Of a DNA stretch of 13,492 bases, positions 6,728-13,240 are shown piece after piece (the first letter of the stretch is position 1; each line of letters opens with the position of its first letter). The notes beneath the pieces are model-generated. The model did not search any database. It saw nothing but the letters and a program-made list of their open reading frames with translations, and was not told the DNA's origin. This DNA is from Candidatus Solibacter sp. GTDB lineage: Bacteria; Acidobacteriota; Terriglobia; Bryobacterales; Bryobacteraceae. Position numbers and translations under genes: made by a program. The DNA lies in the NCBI GenBank assembly GCA_017883345.1, contig JADGNT010000041.1:1-13492 (forward strand), in the 5' to 3' direction.

Positions 6728-7561
6728 ATGTTGACCCCGGAAACGATCACGAGTGCCGCCAACCCGCTGCTGAAGGAGGTACGCCGCGCGGTTGCGCGCG
6801 GTTCGCTCACCGCCGAGGGTTGGTGCGTCGCCGAGACTTTCCACCTGCTCGAAGAGGCGCTCGGCAGCGGGAGCGAGGTCAAAACCGTGCTCGCCGCCGA
6901 AAGCGCGCGCGCCGCCGTCGAGGCGCAAGGGCGGCGTCTGGCCGGCGTGAGAGTGGTCCTGCTGCCCGACGCGCTGTTCGCCGGAATCGCCGCCACCGAA
7001 ACCAGCCAGGGCGTGATGGCGCTGGTCCAGCCGCGCGAATGGAAGCTCGCACAACTGTTCCACGGAGCGGCCCTGGTGGTGGTGTTGGATGGACTTCAGG
7101 ATCCGGGGAACGCCGGCGCCATCGTGCGCGCCGCCGAGGCTTTCGGCGCCACCGGCATCCTGTTCCTCAAGGGCACGGTGAGCCCGCACAATCCCAAGAC
7201 GCTGCGCGCCTCCGCGGGTTCGCTCTTTCGCGTTCCTTTCGTGCATGGCGTCGCCTCCGCAACCGCCATCGCCACGCTCCGGCAGAACGGGATCAAACTG
7301 TTTGTGGCCATGCCGGCCGCGGCACGTCTCCAGGAGCCCCTGCGGGGCTCCACGACATCCGCGGACTCGCTCTGGGCCACCGATCTCTCCGGCCGGTGCG
7401 GTCTGATCATCGGCAGCGAGGCCCATGGCGTCGGCACGGAGTGGCGTTCCGCCGCCGCCCCGGTCTCCATCCCCACCGTGGGCGTGGAATCCTTGAACGC
7501 CGCCATCGCCGCGAGCATTCTGCTCTACGAGGCGCGGCGCCAAAGGATGTTGCGCCCGTGA
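6728..7561 (+). CDS. TrmH/SpoU-family RNA 2'-O-methyltransferase
   Basis: 277-aa SPOUT-class enzyme that transfers a methyl group from S-adenosylmethionine to a ribose 2'-OH in rRNA or tRNA. An N-terminal substrate-binding part (about 1-105, starting with the family-typical ITSAANPLLKEVRR) precedes the knotted catalytic domain. Motif 1 is LDGLQDPGNAGAIVRAAEAF (120-139) with N128 and R134; motif 2 is IIGSEAHGVG (227-236); motif 3 is IPTVGVESLNAAIAASILLYE (248-268). All three SPOU motifs are therefore present, with an Ala-Ala-Ile where Val-Ser-Val is more common after SLN. The target nucleotide cannot be told; a 23S rRNA site (RlmB/TsnR-like) is most likely. The ATG is 42 bp from the divergent YdcF start. 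Its TGA overlaps the GTG of rarA (GTGA, 7558-7561). A short perfect hairpin lies inside the gene (7333-7351). Confidence 0.92.
   Translation: MLTPETITSAANPLLKEVRRAVARGSLTAEGWCVAETFHLLEEALGSGSEVKTVLAAESARAAVEAQGRRLAGVRVVLLPDALFAGIAATETSQGVMALVQPREWKLAQLFHGAALVVVLDGLQDPGNAGAIVRAAEAFGATGILFLKGTVSPHNPKTLRASAGSLFRVPFVHGVASATAIATLRQNGIKLFVAMPAAARLQEPLRGSTTSADSLWATDLSGRCGLIIGSEAHGVGTEWRSAAAPVSIPTVGVESLNAAIAASILLYEARRQRMLRP
7333..7351. repeat. Intragenic perfect 8-bp inverted repeat
   Basis: GGAGCCCC-TGC-GGGGCTCC inside the TrmH gene, coding for about residues 202-208 in a variable, surface-like stretch between the conserved motifs 1 and 2. No T-run follows. It could be chance in GC-rich DNA or the trace of a small palindromic insertion. 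Confidence 0.5.
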
Positions 7562-8853
7562 GCCTCTTCGACTCCACACCGCCCGACTCGCCCGGCAGCC
7601 AGCGGCCGCTCGCCGAACGCATGCGCCCGCATAGTTTGGAAGACTTCATCGGACAGGATCACATTCTGGGTGCCGGCAAACCGCTGCGGCGCCAGATCGA
7701 ACGCGACGAGCTGACCTCGATCATCCTCTGGGGACCGCCCGGCGTGGGCAAAACCACGCTGGCCCATCTGATCGCCCACGTCACCCGCTGCGAGTTCATA
7801 CCCTTCAGCGCCGTGCTCTCCGGCATCAAGGAAATCAAGGCCGTGATGGCGGATGCCGAGCGCCTGCGCCGCGTGGGCCGCCGCACCATTCTTTTCGTGG
7901 ATGAAATCCACCGCTTCAACAAGGCCCAGCAGGACGCCTTCCTGCCCTACGTGGAACGTGGCGACATCATCCTGATCGGCGCCACCACGGAGAATCCGTC
8001 GTTCGAAATCATCGCGGCGCTGCTCTCCCGGTCGCGCGTGTACGCCCTGCGCGCGCTCACCGTGCCCGAGATCGTCACCCTGCTCCAGCGCGCGCTGCCG
8101 GTGGTGAACCTGCGCGCTACCGGCGAACTGCTGGAGCAGATCGGCATCTACTCCAATGGCGACGGGCGCCAGGCGTACAACACGCTGGAAGCCGCCGCCG
8201 CCGCGTCGCCCTCTGGCGAGCTCACGGAGGCAGCCGTGCAGGACGCCATGCAGCGCAAGGTGCTGCTCTACGACAAGAGCGGGGAAGAGCATTTCAACCT
8301 GGTTTCCGCGCTGCACAAATCCGTGCGCTCGAGCGACCCCGATGCCGCGCTCTACTGGCTGACCCGCATGCTCGAAGCCGGCGAGGATCGCCTGTACATC
8401 GCGCGCCGCCTGGTCCGCATGGCGATCGAAGATATCGGGCTGGCCGATCCGCGCGCGCTCGAACAGTGCATTGCCGTCAAGGAGGCGGTGCATTTCCTGG
8501 GCATTCCCGAAGGCGATCTGGCGCTGGCGCAGGCGGCAATCTATCTCTCGGTCGCGCCCAAGAGCGACGCCGCCTATCGCGCCCTGAGCGCCGTCCAGGA
8601 GGCCGTGGAGAAGACCATCGCGGAACCGGTCCCCATGCACCTGCGCAACGCGCCCACGAAATCCATGAAGGAGTGGGGCTACGGACAGGGCTACCAGCAC
8701 GCGCACAAGTTCGAAAACGCCATCCCCGATATGCAATGCCTGCCGCCATCGCTGGCCGGCAGGCAATACTACTTCCCTACCGATCGCGGCATCGAAAAGA
8801 GAATTCGCGAGCGGTTGGAAGAAATACGGAAGCTGCGGGGGGCAGGCGAGTAG
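7558..8853 (+). CDS. rarA: Replication-associated recombination protein A (AAA+ ATPase)
   Basis: 431-aa RarA/MgsA (eukaryotic WRNIP1 homologue), a clamp-loader-like AAA+ ATPase that acts at stalled replication forks. In family members it interacts with single-strand binding protein and opens duplex ends. Landmarks are PLAERMRPHSLEDFIGQDH (17-35), Walker A GPPGVGKT (59-66), Walker B ILFVDE (111-116) followed by IHRFNKAQQD, sensor 1 GATTEN (141-146) and the arginine-finger region LLSRSRV (155-161). The family-specific C-terminal part has PTKSMKEWGYGQGYQHAH and QYYFPTDRG near residues 363-420. Length is normal for the family (about 420-450 aa). The GTG start at 7558 overlaps the TrmH stop (GTGA) and the protein begins at the expected distance from the first conserved block, so translation is probably coupled to TrmH. 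Nothing is missing or odd. Confidence 0.95.
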   Translation: MSLFDSTPPDSPGSQRPLAERMRPHSLEDFIGQDHILGAGKPLRRQIERDELTSIILWGPPGVGKTTLAHLIAHVTRCEFIPFSAVLSGIKEIKAVMADAERLRRVGRRTILFVDEIHRFNKAQQDAFLPYVERGDIILIGATTENPSFEIIAALLSRSRVYALRALTVPEIVTLLQRALPVVNLRATGELLEQIGIYSNGDGRQAYNTLEAAAAASPSGELTEAAVQDAMQRKVLLYDKSGEEHFNLVSALHKSVRSSDPDAALYWLTRMLEAGEDRLYIARRLVRMAIEDIGLADPRALEQCIAVKEAVHFLGIPEGDLALAQAAIYLSVAPKSDAAYRALSAVQEAVEKTIAEPVPMHLRNAPTKSMKEWGYGQGYQHAHKFENAIPDMQCLPPSLAGRQYYFPTDRGIEKRIRERLEEIRKLRGAGE

Positions 8854-8902
8854 ACAAAATGCCACTTCCTCGAAAATAGGTGTTCGCCCAAGGCGAGACA
8901 AA

Positions 8903-9027
8903 CGCTCCCTAAGGAACGACGCAAGAATAAACTCACCGCGCCGGCGTGACGCGGCAGGCACGAGTGCCTGCGCCACGGGGTCAAGTAGCCAAATGTGAAG
9001 TTATTTTTGCGTGGTCCCTAAGGGTCG
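8903..9027. repeat. Nested inverted repeats between rarA and the next gene
   Basis: Outer arms of about 30 bp (8903-8933 and 8999-9027) are imperfectly complementary: AGTTTATTCTTGCGTCGTTCC read on the minus strand against AGTTATTTTTGCGTGGTCC on the plus strand. They enclose a perfect 8-bp hairpin GCAGGCAC-GA-GTGCCTGC (8954-8971), which sits in a longer imperfect palindrome from GTG at 8946 to CAC at about 8975. No coding sequence is evident. The structure looks like a compound mobile-type repeat rather than a terminator. Confidence 0.5.
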
Positions 9028-9061
9028 CGGCTCTGATCGGAGCCGCGCGCGTCAGCAAGCG
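9011..9061. repeat. Palindromic element (REP-like), diverged copy 2
   Basis: The core CGCGGCTC (9026-9033)/GAGCCGCG (9040-9047) forms a perfect 8-bp stem around TGATCG. The 38 bp from 9024 to 9061 match the element at 5007-5044 at 31 positions, and the left side (GGTCCCTAAGG) also resembles its CTCCCTCACC arm. Its outer arms no longer pair well, so this copy looks older or partly decayed. It lies 49 bp past the stop of the minus-strand gene ending at 9110. Confidence 0.6.
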
Positions 9062-9109
9062 GTACCCCAATCGTTGGCGAGAAGCGGGTCCAGGGGGTCC
9101 GCCCCACAA

Positions 9110-9475
9110 TTACTTCTTATTCAATTTCAGATTAATGACGGCTTTTTTGCGGGAATCGAACGAACTGAGGGTTTTGGGGCCGCTCGAAGCGCCCTGGAAG
9201 TCGGCCTTGAGTTCGTAATCCACGTCGGGGCTCAGTTCGAAAAAGCGATACGTGCCGTCCTGCAAGGTGATGAAGGAACGGATCTGCAGCGTCTTCATGT
9301 TCTTGAGCTGCACGACCGCGCCTACCGCGGCGCTATCGTCCGGATTGGAGACTGAACCCTGCACGCTACGGGTCGCGCTCTCTTTCTGGGCAAAACCCGC
9401 CGGTGCGCAGACCAGAAGCAGGAGCACGAAGTGGGCGAACCCCACCAGTAGCCACCCCGTCGATGTTCGTGTCAT
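9110..9475 (-). CDS. Small secreted carboxypeptidase-regulatory-like domain protein
   Basis: 121-aa exported protein. A clear signal peptide (residues 1-29, hydrophobic core LLVGFAHFVLLLLVCAPAGFA, cleavage probably before QKES) precedes one beta-sandwich resembling the CarboxypepD_reg domain: VQGSVSNPDDSAAVGAVVQLKNMKT (38-62), then LQDGTYRFFELSPDVDYELKADFQG (71-95). Such domains are abundant in Acidobacteria, usually at the N-terminus of TonB-dependent receptors; here it is a free-standing single-domain protein, so it is probably a periplasmic or outer-surface adhesion/structural module rather than an enzyme. GGGAGGA lies 4 nt before the ATG, a strong ribosome binding site. It starts 60 bp after the LysW-like gene on the same strand, so the two may share the promoter at 9779-9806. 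Confidence 0.8.
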   Translation of the reverse strand: MTRTSTGWLLVGFAHFVLLLLVCAPAGFAQKESATRSVQGSVSNPDDSAAVGAVVQLKNMKTLQIRSFITLQDGTYRFFELSPDVDYELKADFQGASSGPKTLSSFDSRKKAVINLKLNKK

Positions 9476-9535
9476 GCGATCCTCCCGCTTCTTGGATGCG
9501 GGGAAGGAGGAATTGGTTCCCGGCGCGGGAGCGGG

Positions 9536-9754
9536 CTATTTCCAGTCCTCGTCGGCATCTTCCTCCTCTTCCTCGATGAAACCTTCTTCATCTTCCTCGT
9601 CTTCGTCTTCTTCTTCGGCCTTTTCCAGTTCCAGAGGGGCGGTCCCAATCACTTTGAGAGCGGCGCCACACTCATCACAACCGATGGTGTCGCCTTCGTC
9701 CACATCTTCTTCGTCGACGTCGATATTGCCTTGGCATGCCGGACACGTGACCAT
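9536..9754 (-). CDS. LysW-like zinc-ribbon acidic protein
   Basis: 72-aa protein whose first half resembles LysW/ArgW, the amino-group carrier protein of lysine and arginine synthesis: a C4 zinc ribbon (C4, C7, C26, C29) with the spacing and text CPAC..IDVDEEDVDEGDTIGCDECGAALKV...PLELE. The second half (44-72) is almost entirely Glu and Asp, longer than in typical LysW (about 54 aa), and ends EDADEDWK. True LysW ends EDWGE and uses the side chain of the terminal Glu to carry the substrate; here the protein stops at DW-Lys, so that attachment residue is missing. No lysX, lysZ, lysY, lysJ or lysK gene is in the window. It is therefore either a non-carrier paralogue or a small acidic zinc protein of other function. 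GGGAGGA lies 6 nt before the ATG, and a promoter-like sequence lies just upstream. Confidence 0.8.
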   Translation of the reverse strand: MVTCPACQGNIDVDEEDVDEGDTIGCDECGAALKVIGTAPLELEKAEEEDEDEEDEEGFIEEEEEDADEDWK

Positions 9755-9778
9755 CTCAATTCCTCCCGAACACTTACT

Positions 9779-9806
9779 GTTATACGATAGACAGCCGCGA
9801 TTGCAA
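9779..9806 (-). promoter_or_regulatory. Sigma70-type promoter for the LysW-like gene
   Basis: On the minus strand TTGCAA (9806-9801) and TATAAC (9784-9779) are separated by 16 bp. The start point would be near 9772, giving an 18-nt leader that contains the GGGAGGA ribosome binding site. The match is good for this GC-rich background, and the position in the DinB/LysW-like gap is right. It may also serve the downstream gene at 9110-9475. Confidence 0.5.
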
Positions 9807-9832
9807 CTGCAAAGTTCGCGCGGGGTGGGGGC

Positions 9833-10354
9833 CTATTTGGCGGCCTGCTTCGCCAGTCGGCGCCGCGTGGTCGCCGGGACGATCCCCTTCAAGCGAAGAT
9901 ACATGAAAAGTTGGGAGCGATGGGTCAGTTCGTGCTCCTTGACAGTCTGCACCATTTCGAGGCGCGTCACCTGCTGCCCGTCCATGCGGGTAATGAGCTG
10001 GGCGAAGAACTCCGGCGATTGGGCGGCGAGCTGTTCGGTGCGTTGGGCCACCGATTCCCGCAGGGCGTTGGCCAGTTCCGTGGCGCCGGCGGCTCCTTCA
10101 GCGGGGGGCAGCGCGCGCATGTGGGTTTTCAGGCGCGCGCGGAAATCGCCGCTGTTGAAGTTTTCGTCACCGGACAGCAGCATCCCGATGAGGCCGTCGC
10201 TCGCGTCCAAAACGTGGCGCGCGATTTCGCGGAAGGTGGACACTTCGGGTGTCGGCCGGTAATCCAGTTCGCCGGCCGGGAAATCCTCCACGGCGGCGGC
10301 GGTGTCCTGGCGGATGGTTCGCCAGGAATCGAGAACTTGTTCCACTCGGATCAT
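9833..10354 (-). CDS. DinB/YfiT-family putative metal-dependent protein
   Basis: 173-aa four-helix-bundle protein of the DinB superfamily. The metal-ligand triad of the family is visible: H47 (REIARHVLDASDG) and H141/H145 in KEHELTHRSQLFMYLRLKG (139-157). Family members include thiol-dependent transferases (bacillithiol or mycothiol S-transferases) and many proteins of unknown activity; the substrate cannot be inferred here. Two starts are possible: GTG at 10360 or ATG at 10354. I prefer the ATG because it begins with the usual MIRVEQVLDSW helix and because TACAAT lies exactly six bases before it, as for a leaderless mRNA. No Shine-Dalgarno is present for either. It is transcribed in the same direction as the LysW-like gene but separated from it by 78 bp with a promoter, so it is probably a separate unit. 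Confidence 0.87.
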   Translation of the reverse strand: MIRVEQVLDSWRTIRQDTAAAVEDFPAGELDYRPTPEVSTFREIARHVLDASDGLIGMLLSGDENFNSGDFRARLKTHMRALPPAEGAAGATELANALRESVAQRTEQLAAQSPEFFAQLITRMDGQQVTRLEMVQTVKEHELTHRSQLFMYLRLKGIVPATTRRRLAKQAAK

Positions 10355-10360
10355 GACCAC

Positions 10361-10366
10361 ATTGTA
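10361..10366 (-). promoter_or_regulatory. -10 box placed for a leaderless DinB-family mRNA
   Basis: TACAAT on the minus strand ends six bases before the A of the ATG at 10354, so initiation at the usual distance would start the transcript on the start codon. A weak TTGCCC lies 14 bp further upstream. There is no ribosome binding site in this gap, which agrees with a leaderless message. Inferred from spacing only. Confidence 0.35.
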
Positions 10367-10400
10367 CCCAGCGGGCTCCGGGGCAAACCGAGGGGACCCG

Positions 10401-10470
10401 GGGACTGACAGGACTGCCAGCGAATTTCCGGCAAAGTCAGCCAGAAATTCATGGCAGTCTTGTCAGTCCC
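10401..10470. repeat. 70-bp palindromic element upstream of aceE
   Basis: Outer arms of 19 bp, GGGACTGACAGGACTGCCA (10401-10419) and its complement at 10452-10470, pair at 18 positions plus one G-T wobble. Inside them GAATTTC (10422-10428) pairs with GAAATTC (10444-10450), then GGC with GCC, leaving a 7-nt loop AAAGTCA. The whole 70 bp therefore folds into one long hairpin with small internal loops. It lies between the divergent DinB-family and aceE genes, outside their probable promoters. It has no open reading frame of its own and no T-run, and looks like a dispersed non-autonomous repeat. Confidence 0.72.
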
Positions 10471-10497
10471 CTGCCCGCGCAACCGCGCGGCCCCCAC

Positions 10498-10503
10498 TAT
10501 AAT
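10498..10503 (+). promoter_or_regulatory. Consensus -10 box upstream of aceE
   Basis: A perfect TATAAT sits 11 bp before the ATG at 10515, at the end of a very GC-rich stretch. No recognisable -35 is found at 16-18 bp (CCGCGC is there), so it would need an activator or a non-standard promoter. Transcription would begin near 10510, leaving only about 5 nt before the ATG or about 32 nt before the in-frame GTG at 10542. Confidence 0.4.
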
Positions 10504-10514
10504 AAAAAGTATCC

Positions 10515-13190
10515 ATGCACCAAAAACGGAACGAGAGGGTTGTGGACTTAAATCCACAGGAAACTGCCGAGTGGGATGAGTCGTTGGACCAGGTGATCGA
10601 TCAAGCCGGTCCGGATCGCGCCACTTTCTTGCTGGAGCACCTCAACGAGCGGGCGCGCGCCTCTGGCGCCGAAGTGCCCGTCCAGTTCAACACGCCTTAC
10701 ATCAACACCATCCGCCCGGAGGAAGAAGTTGCCTATCCCGGCGATCGCGCGATGGAGCGCCGCATCAAGAGCCTGATTCGCTGGAATGCGATGGCCATGG
10801 TGGTGCGGCAGAACAAGTACGATGCCGGCATCGGTGGCCATATCTCCACCTACGCCTCGCTGGCCACGCTGCTGGAAGTGGGCTTCAATCATTTCTTCCA
10901 CGCCAGCTATGGCGATCAACCGGGCGACCTGATCTATTTCCAGGGCCACGCCTCTCCGGGCGTCTATGGGCGCGCCTTCCTGGAAGGCCGCCTAAGCGAA
11001 GAGCGCCTGAAGAATTTCCGTCACGAACTGCGCGAGACGCCCGGCCTCTCCTCCTACCCGCACCCGTGGCTGATGCCCGATTTCTGGAGCTTCCCCACCG
11101 TCTCCATGGGCCTGGGCCCGATCAACGCCATCTACCAGGCGCGTTTCATGCGCTACCTGGAAAACCGCGGCATCCTGCCGGAAACGCCGCGCCACATTTG
11201 GGCCTACCTGGGCGACGGCGAAATGGACGAGCCCGAATCGATGGGCTCGATCACGCTGGCCTCGCGCGAAAAGCTGGATAACCTCACCTTCGTCATCAAC
11301 TGCAATTTGCAGCGCCTGGACGGTCCGGTGCGCGGCAATGGCAAGGTGATTCAGGAACTGGAAGCCGCCTTCCGCGGCGCCGGCTGGAATGTGATCAAGG
11401 TGATCTGGGGCGGGAATTGGGATGCGCTGCTGGCGCGCGACACCACCGGACTGCTGCAAAAACGCATGGGCGAAGTGGTGGATGGCGAGTTCCAGACCTA
11501 CGTGACCAAGGACGGGGCCTACATCCGGCAGCATTTCTTCGGCAAGTACCCCGAGCTGCTCGAACTGGTGGCGCACCTCAGCGACGAAGAAATCTTCAAG
11601 TTGCAGCGCGGCGGTCACGATCCCAAGAAGGTCTTCAACGCCTACCAGCAGGCGCTGGACACCAAGGGGCGGCCGACCCTGATTCTGGCGCACACCGTGA
11701 AGGGTTACGGGCTTGGTGAAGCCGGCGAGGGCCGCAACATTTCCCACCAGCAGAAAAAGCTCAACGAGGCGGAGATCGCGCACTTCCGCTCGCGCTTCGA
11801 AATTCCGATTCCCGACGAAGCGGCGCGCAACGCTTCGTTCTACCGGCCGCCTTCGGACAGCCCGGAGATGAGCTACCTGCACGAACGGCGGCGCTTGCTG
11901 GGCGGGTACATGCCCAGCCGAACGGTACCGGCCAGCAAGATCGTGGCGCCTTCGCTGGGGTACCTGAAGGAGTCCCTGGAAGGCTCGGCGGGCCGCGAAG
12001 TTTCCAGCACCATGGCCTTGGTGCGCGTGCTGACGCTGCTGTTGAAGCATCCCGAACTCGGCAAGCGGGTGGTGCCGATCATCCCCGATGAAGCGCGCAC
12101 GTTCGGCATGGAGTCGCTGTTCCGCCAATTCGGTATCTATGCCAGCCAGGGCCAGCTTTATAAGCCGCACGATGCGGAGATTTTCCTGTACTACAAGGAA
12201 TCCAAGGACGGCCAGATTCTGGAAGAGGGCATCACCGAGGCCGGATCGATGGCGTCGTTCACGGCGGCGGGTACAGCTTACGCCAATTACGGCGTGGAGA
12301 CGATTCCGTTCTTCATCTACTATTCGATGTTCGGCTTCCAGCGCGTAGGCGATTTGATTTGGGCTTTCGGCGACGCGCGCGGCAAGGGGTTCCTGTGCGG
12401 CGGCACGGCCGGGCGCAGCACGCTGGCCGGCGAAGGTTTGCAGCACCAGGACGGCCACAGCATCCTGCACGCCAGCACGATTCCCAACTGCACCACCTAC
12501 GATCCGGCCTACGCTTACGAGATCGCGATCATCGTGCAGGATGGCATCCGGCGCATGTACCAGAACCAGGAAGCCATCTTCTACTACCTCACGCTGTACA
12601 ACGAAAACTATGCGATGCCGGCCATGCCGGAGGGGTTGGATACGGAGGGCGTGCTGCGGGGCCTGTACCGCTTCAAGGCCGCGGAGCAGGGCAATCCGCG
12701 GGTACACCTGTTCGGCAGCGGCCCGATTCTGAATGAAGCCCTGCGCGCGCAGCGGATTCTGGCGGAGAAGTACAACGTGGCCTCCGATGTCTGGAGCGCG
12801 ACCAGCTACAACGAACTGCGCCGCGACGCGCTGGCGGTGGAGCGTTGGAACCGCCTGCATCCGGATCAACCGGCGCGGGCGCCGTATCTGCTGCAGGCGC
12901 TGAAGGGCTCCGACGGGCCGATCGTCGCGGCCAGCGACTACATGAAGGTAGTGGCCGACCAGATTGCGCCGTGGCTGCCGGGGCGCATGGAGACGCTGGG
13001 GACCGACGGCTTCGGCCGCAGCGACAACCGCGAGTACCTGCGGCGCCACTTCGAGATCAATGCGGAATCGATCGCCGCCGCCGCGCTTTCGCGCCTGGCG
13101 CGCGATGGCAAGTTCGACGCTAAGAAGGCGGTCGCCGCCTTCGCCGAACTGGGCGTGGATACCGAGAAGATCGACGCGGCGCGGGCATAG
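10515..13190 (+). CDS. aceE: Pyruvate dehydrogenase E1 component, homodimeric type
   Basis: 891-aa AceE, very close to the usual length (887 aa in E. coli). It decarboxylates pyruvate with thiamine diphosphate and hands the acetyl group to the lipoyl domains of E2, feeding the TCA cycle. The thiamine-diphosphate/Mg motif is GDGEMDEPES (233-242) closed by INCNLQRLDG (261-270). The GGHISTYAS block (107-115) carries H109, the counterpart of the catalytic-region His of E. coli AceE. HTVKGYGLG and the ISHQQKKL mobile-loop region follow near residues 395-417. The transketolase-like middle domain (GMESLFRQFGIY, GLQHQDGHS) and the C-terminal domain are complete. The E2 and E3 genes are not in the window. 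Two starts are plausible: ATG 10515 (no ribosome binding site) and in-frame GTG 10542, preceded closely by GAGAGGG. The region upstream holds a palindromic repeat and a TATAAT. Confidence 0.95.
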   Translation: MHQKRNERVVDLNPQETAEWDESLDQVIDQAGPDRATFLLEHLNERARASGAEVPVQFNTPYINTIRPEEEVAYPGDRAMERRIKSLIRWNAMAMVVRQNKYDAGIGGHISTYASLATLLEVGFNHFFHASYGDQPGDLIYFQGHASPGVYGRAFLEGRLSEERLKNFRHELRETPGLSSYPHPWLMPDFWSFPTVSMGLGPINAIYQARFMRYLENRGILPETPRHIWAYLGDGEMDEPESMGSITLASREKLDNLTFVINCNLQRLDGPVRGNGKVIQELEAAFRGAGWNVIKVIWGGNWDALLARDTTGLLQKRMGEVVDGEFQTYVTKDGAYIRQHFFGKYPELLELVAHLSDEEIFKLQRGGHDPKKVFNAYQQALDTKGRPTLILAHTVKGYGLGEAGEGRNISHQQKKLNEAEIAHFRSRFEIPIPDEAARNASFYRPPSDSPEMSYLHERRRLLGGYMPSRTVPASKIVAPSLGYLKESLEGSAGREVSSTMALVRVLTLLLKHPELGKRVVPIIPDEARTFGMESLFRQFGIYASQGQLYKPHDAEIFLYYKESKDGQILEEGITEAGSMASFTAAGTAYANYGVETIPFFIYYSMFGFQRVGDLIWAFGDARGKGFLCGGTAGRSTLAGEGLQHQDGHSILHASTIPNCTTYDPAYAYEIAIIVQDGIRRMYQNQEAIFYYLTLYNENYAMPAMPEGLDTEGVLRGLYRFKAAEQGNPRVHLFGSGPILNEALRAQRILAEKYNVASDVWSATSYNELRRDALAVERWNRLHPDQPARAPYLLQALKGSDGPIVAASDYMKVVADQIAPWLPGRMETLGTDGFGRSDNREYLRRHFEINAESIAAAALSRLARDGKFDAKKAVAAFAELGVDTEKIDAARA

Positions 13191-13197
13191 GTGGTGG

Positions 13198-13229
13198 GGC
13201 AGGCGGACCCAGAGGGTACCCCGCCTGCC
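13198..13229. repeat. Hairpin between aceE and the CDF transporter gene
   Basis: GGCAGGCGG (13198-13206) pairs perfectly with CCGCCTGCC (13221-13229); ACCC and GGGT inside it can extend the stem. It begins 8 bp after the aceE stop, a terminator-like place, but it is followed by AACTCAATAAAA instead of a T-run, so an intrinsic terminator is doubtful. GTGGGGC..GCGGACCC at its left edge resembles GTGGGGCGGACCC just after the stop of the minus-strand gene ending at 9110, hinting at another short dispersed repeat. Confidence 0.5.
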
Positions 13230-13240
13230 AACTCAATAAA

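Noticed and set aside
6686..7579. N-terminal extension of the YdcF frame opposite TrmH
   Set aside because: The extension has no DUF218 similarity, lies antisense to the conserved methyltransferase motifs, and would bury the natural N-terminal membrane helix in the middle of the protein.
8769..8984. Small minus-strand frame containing RRHSCLPRHAG
   Set aside because: It is the translation of the GCAGGCAC/GTGCCTGC repeat plus the end of rarA in antisense; palindromic repeats of this kind often give such spurious peptides.
9252..10262. Plus-strand 336-codon frame with a long poly-Ser stretch
   Set aside because: The Ser run is the antisense reading of the Glu/Asp tail of the LysW-like gene; the frame crosses three minus-strand genes that have good starts and family motifs.
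9110..10360. Lysine biosynthesis (LysW pathway) or DNA-damage operon around the LysW-like and DinB-family genes
   Set aside because: No LysX/LysZ/LysY/LysJ/LysK partner is present, the DinB here is the metal-binding four-helix family and not DNA polymerase IV, and each gene has its own likely promoter.
10992..13049. Minus-strand open frame of 685 codons opposite aceE
   Set aside because: Antisense of a highly conserved gene; open only because of strong codon bias at high GC.
13198..13229. Intrinsic terminator of aceE
   Set aside because: Good stem in the right place, but it is followed by AACTCAATAAAA rather than a T-run. Kept as a hairpin or repeat only.
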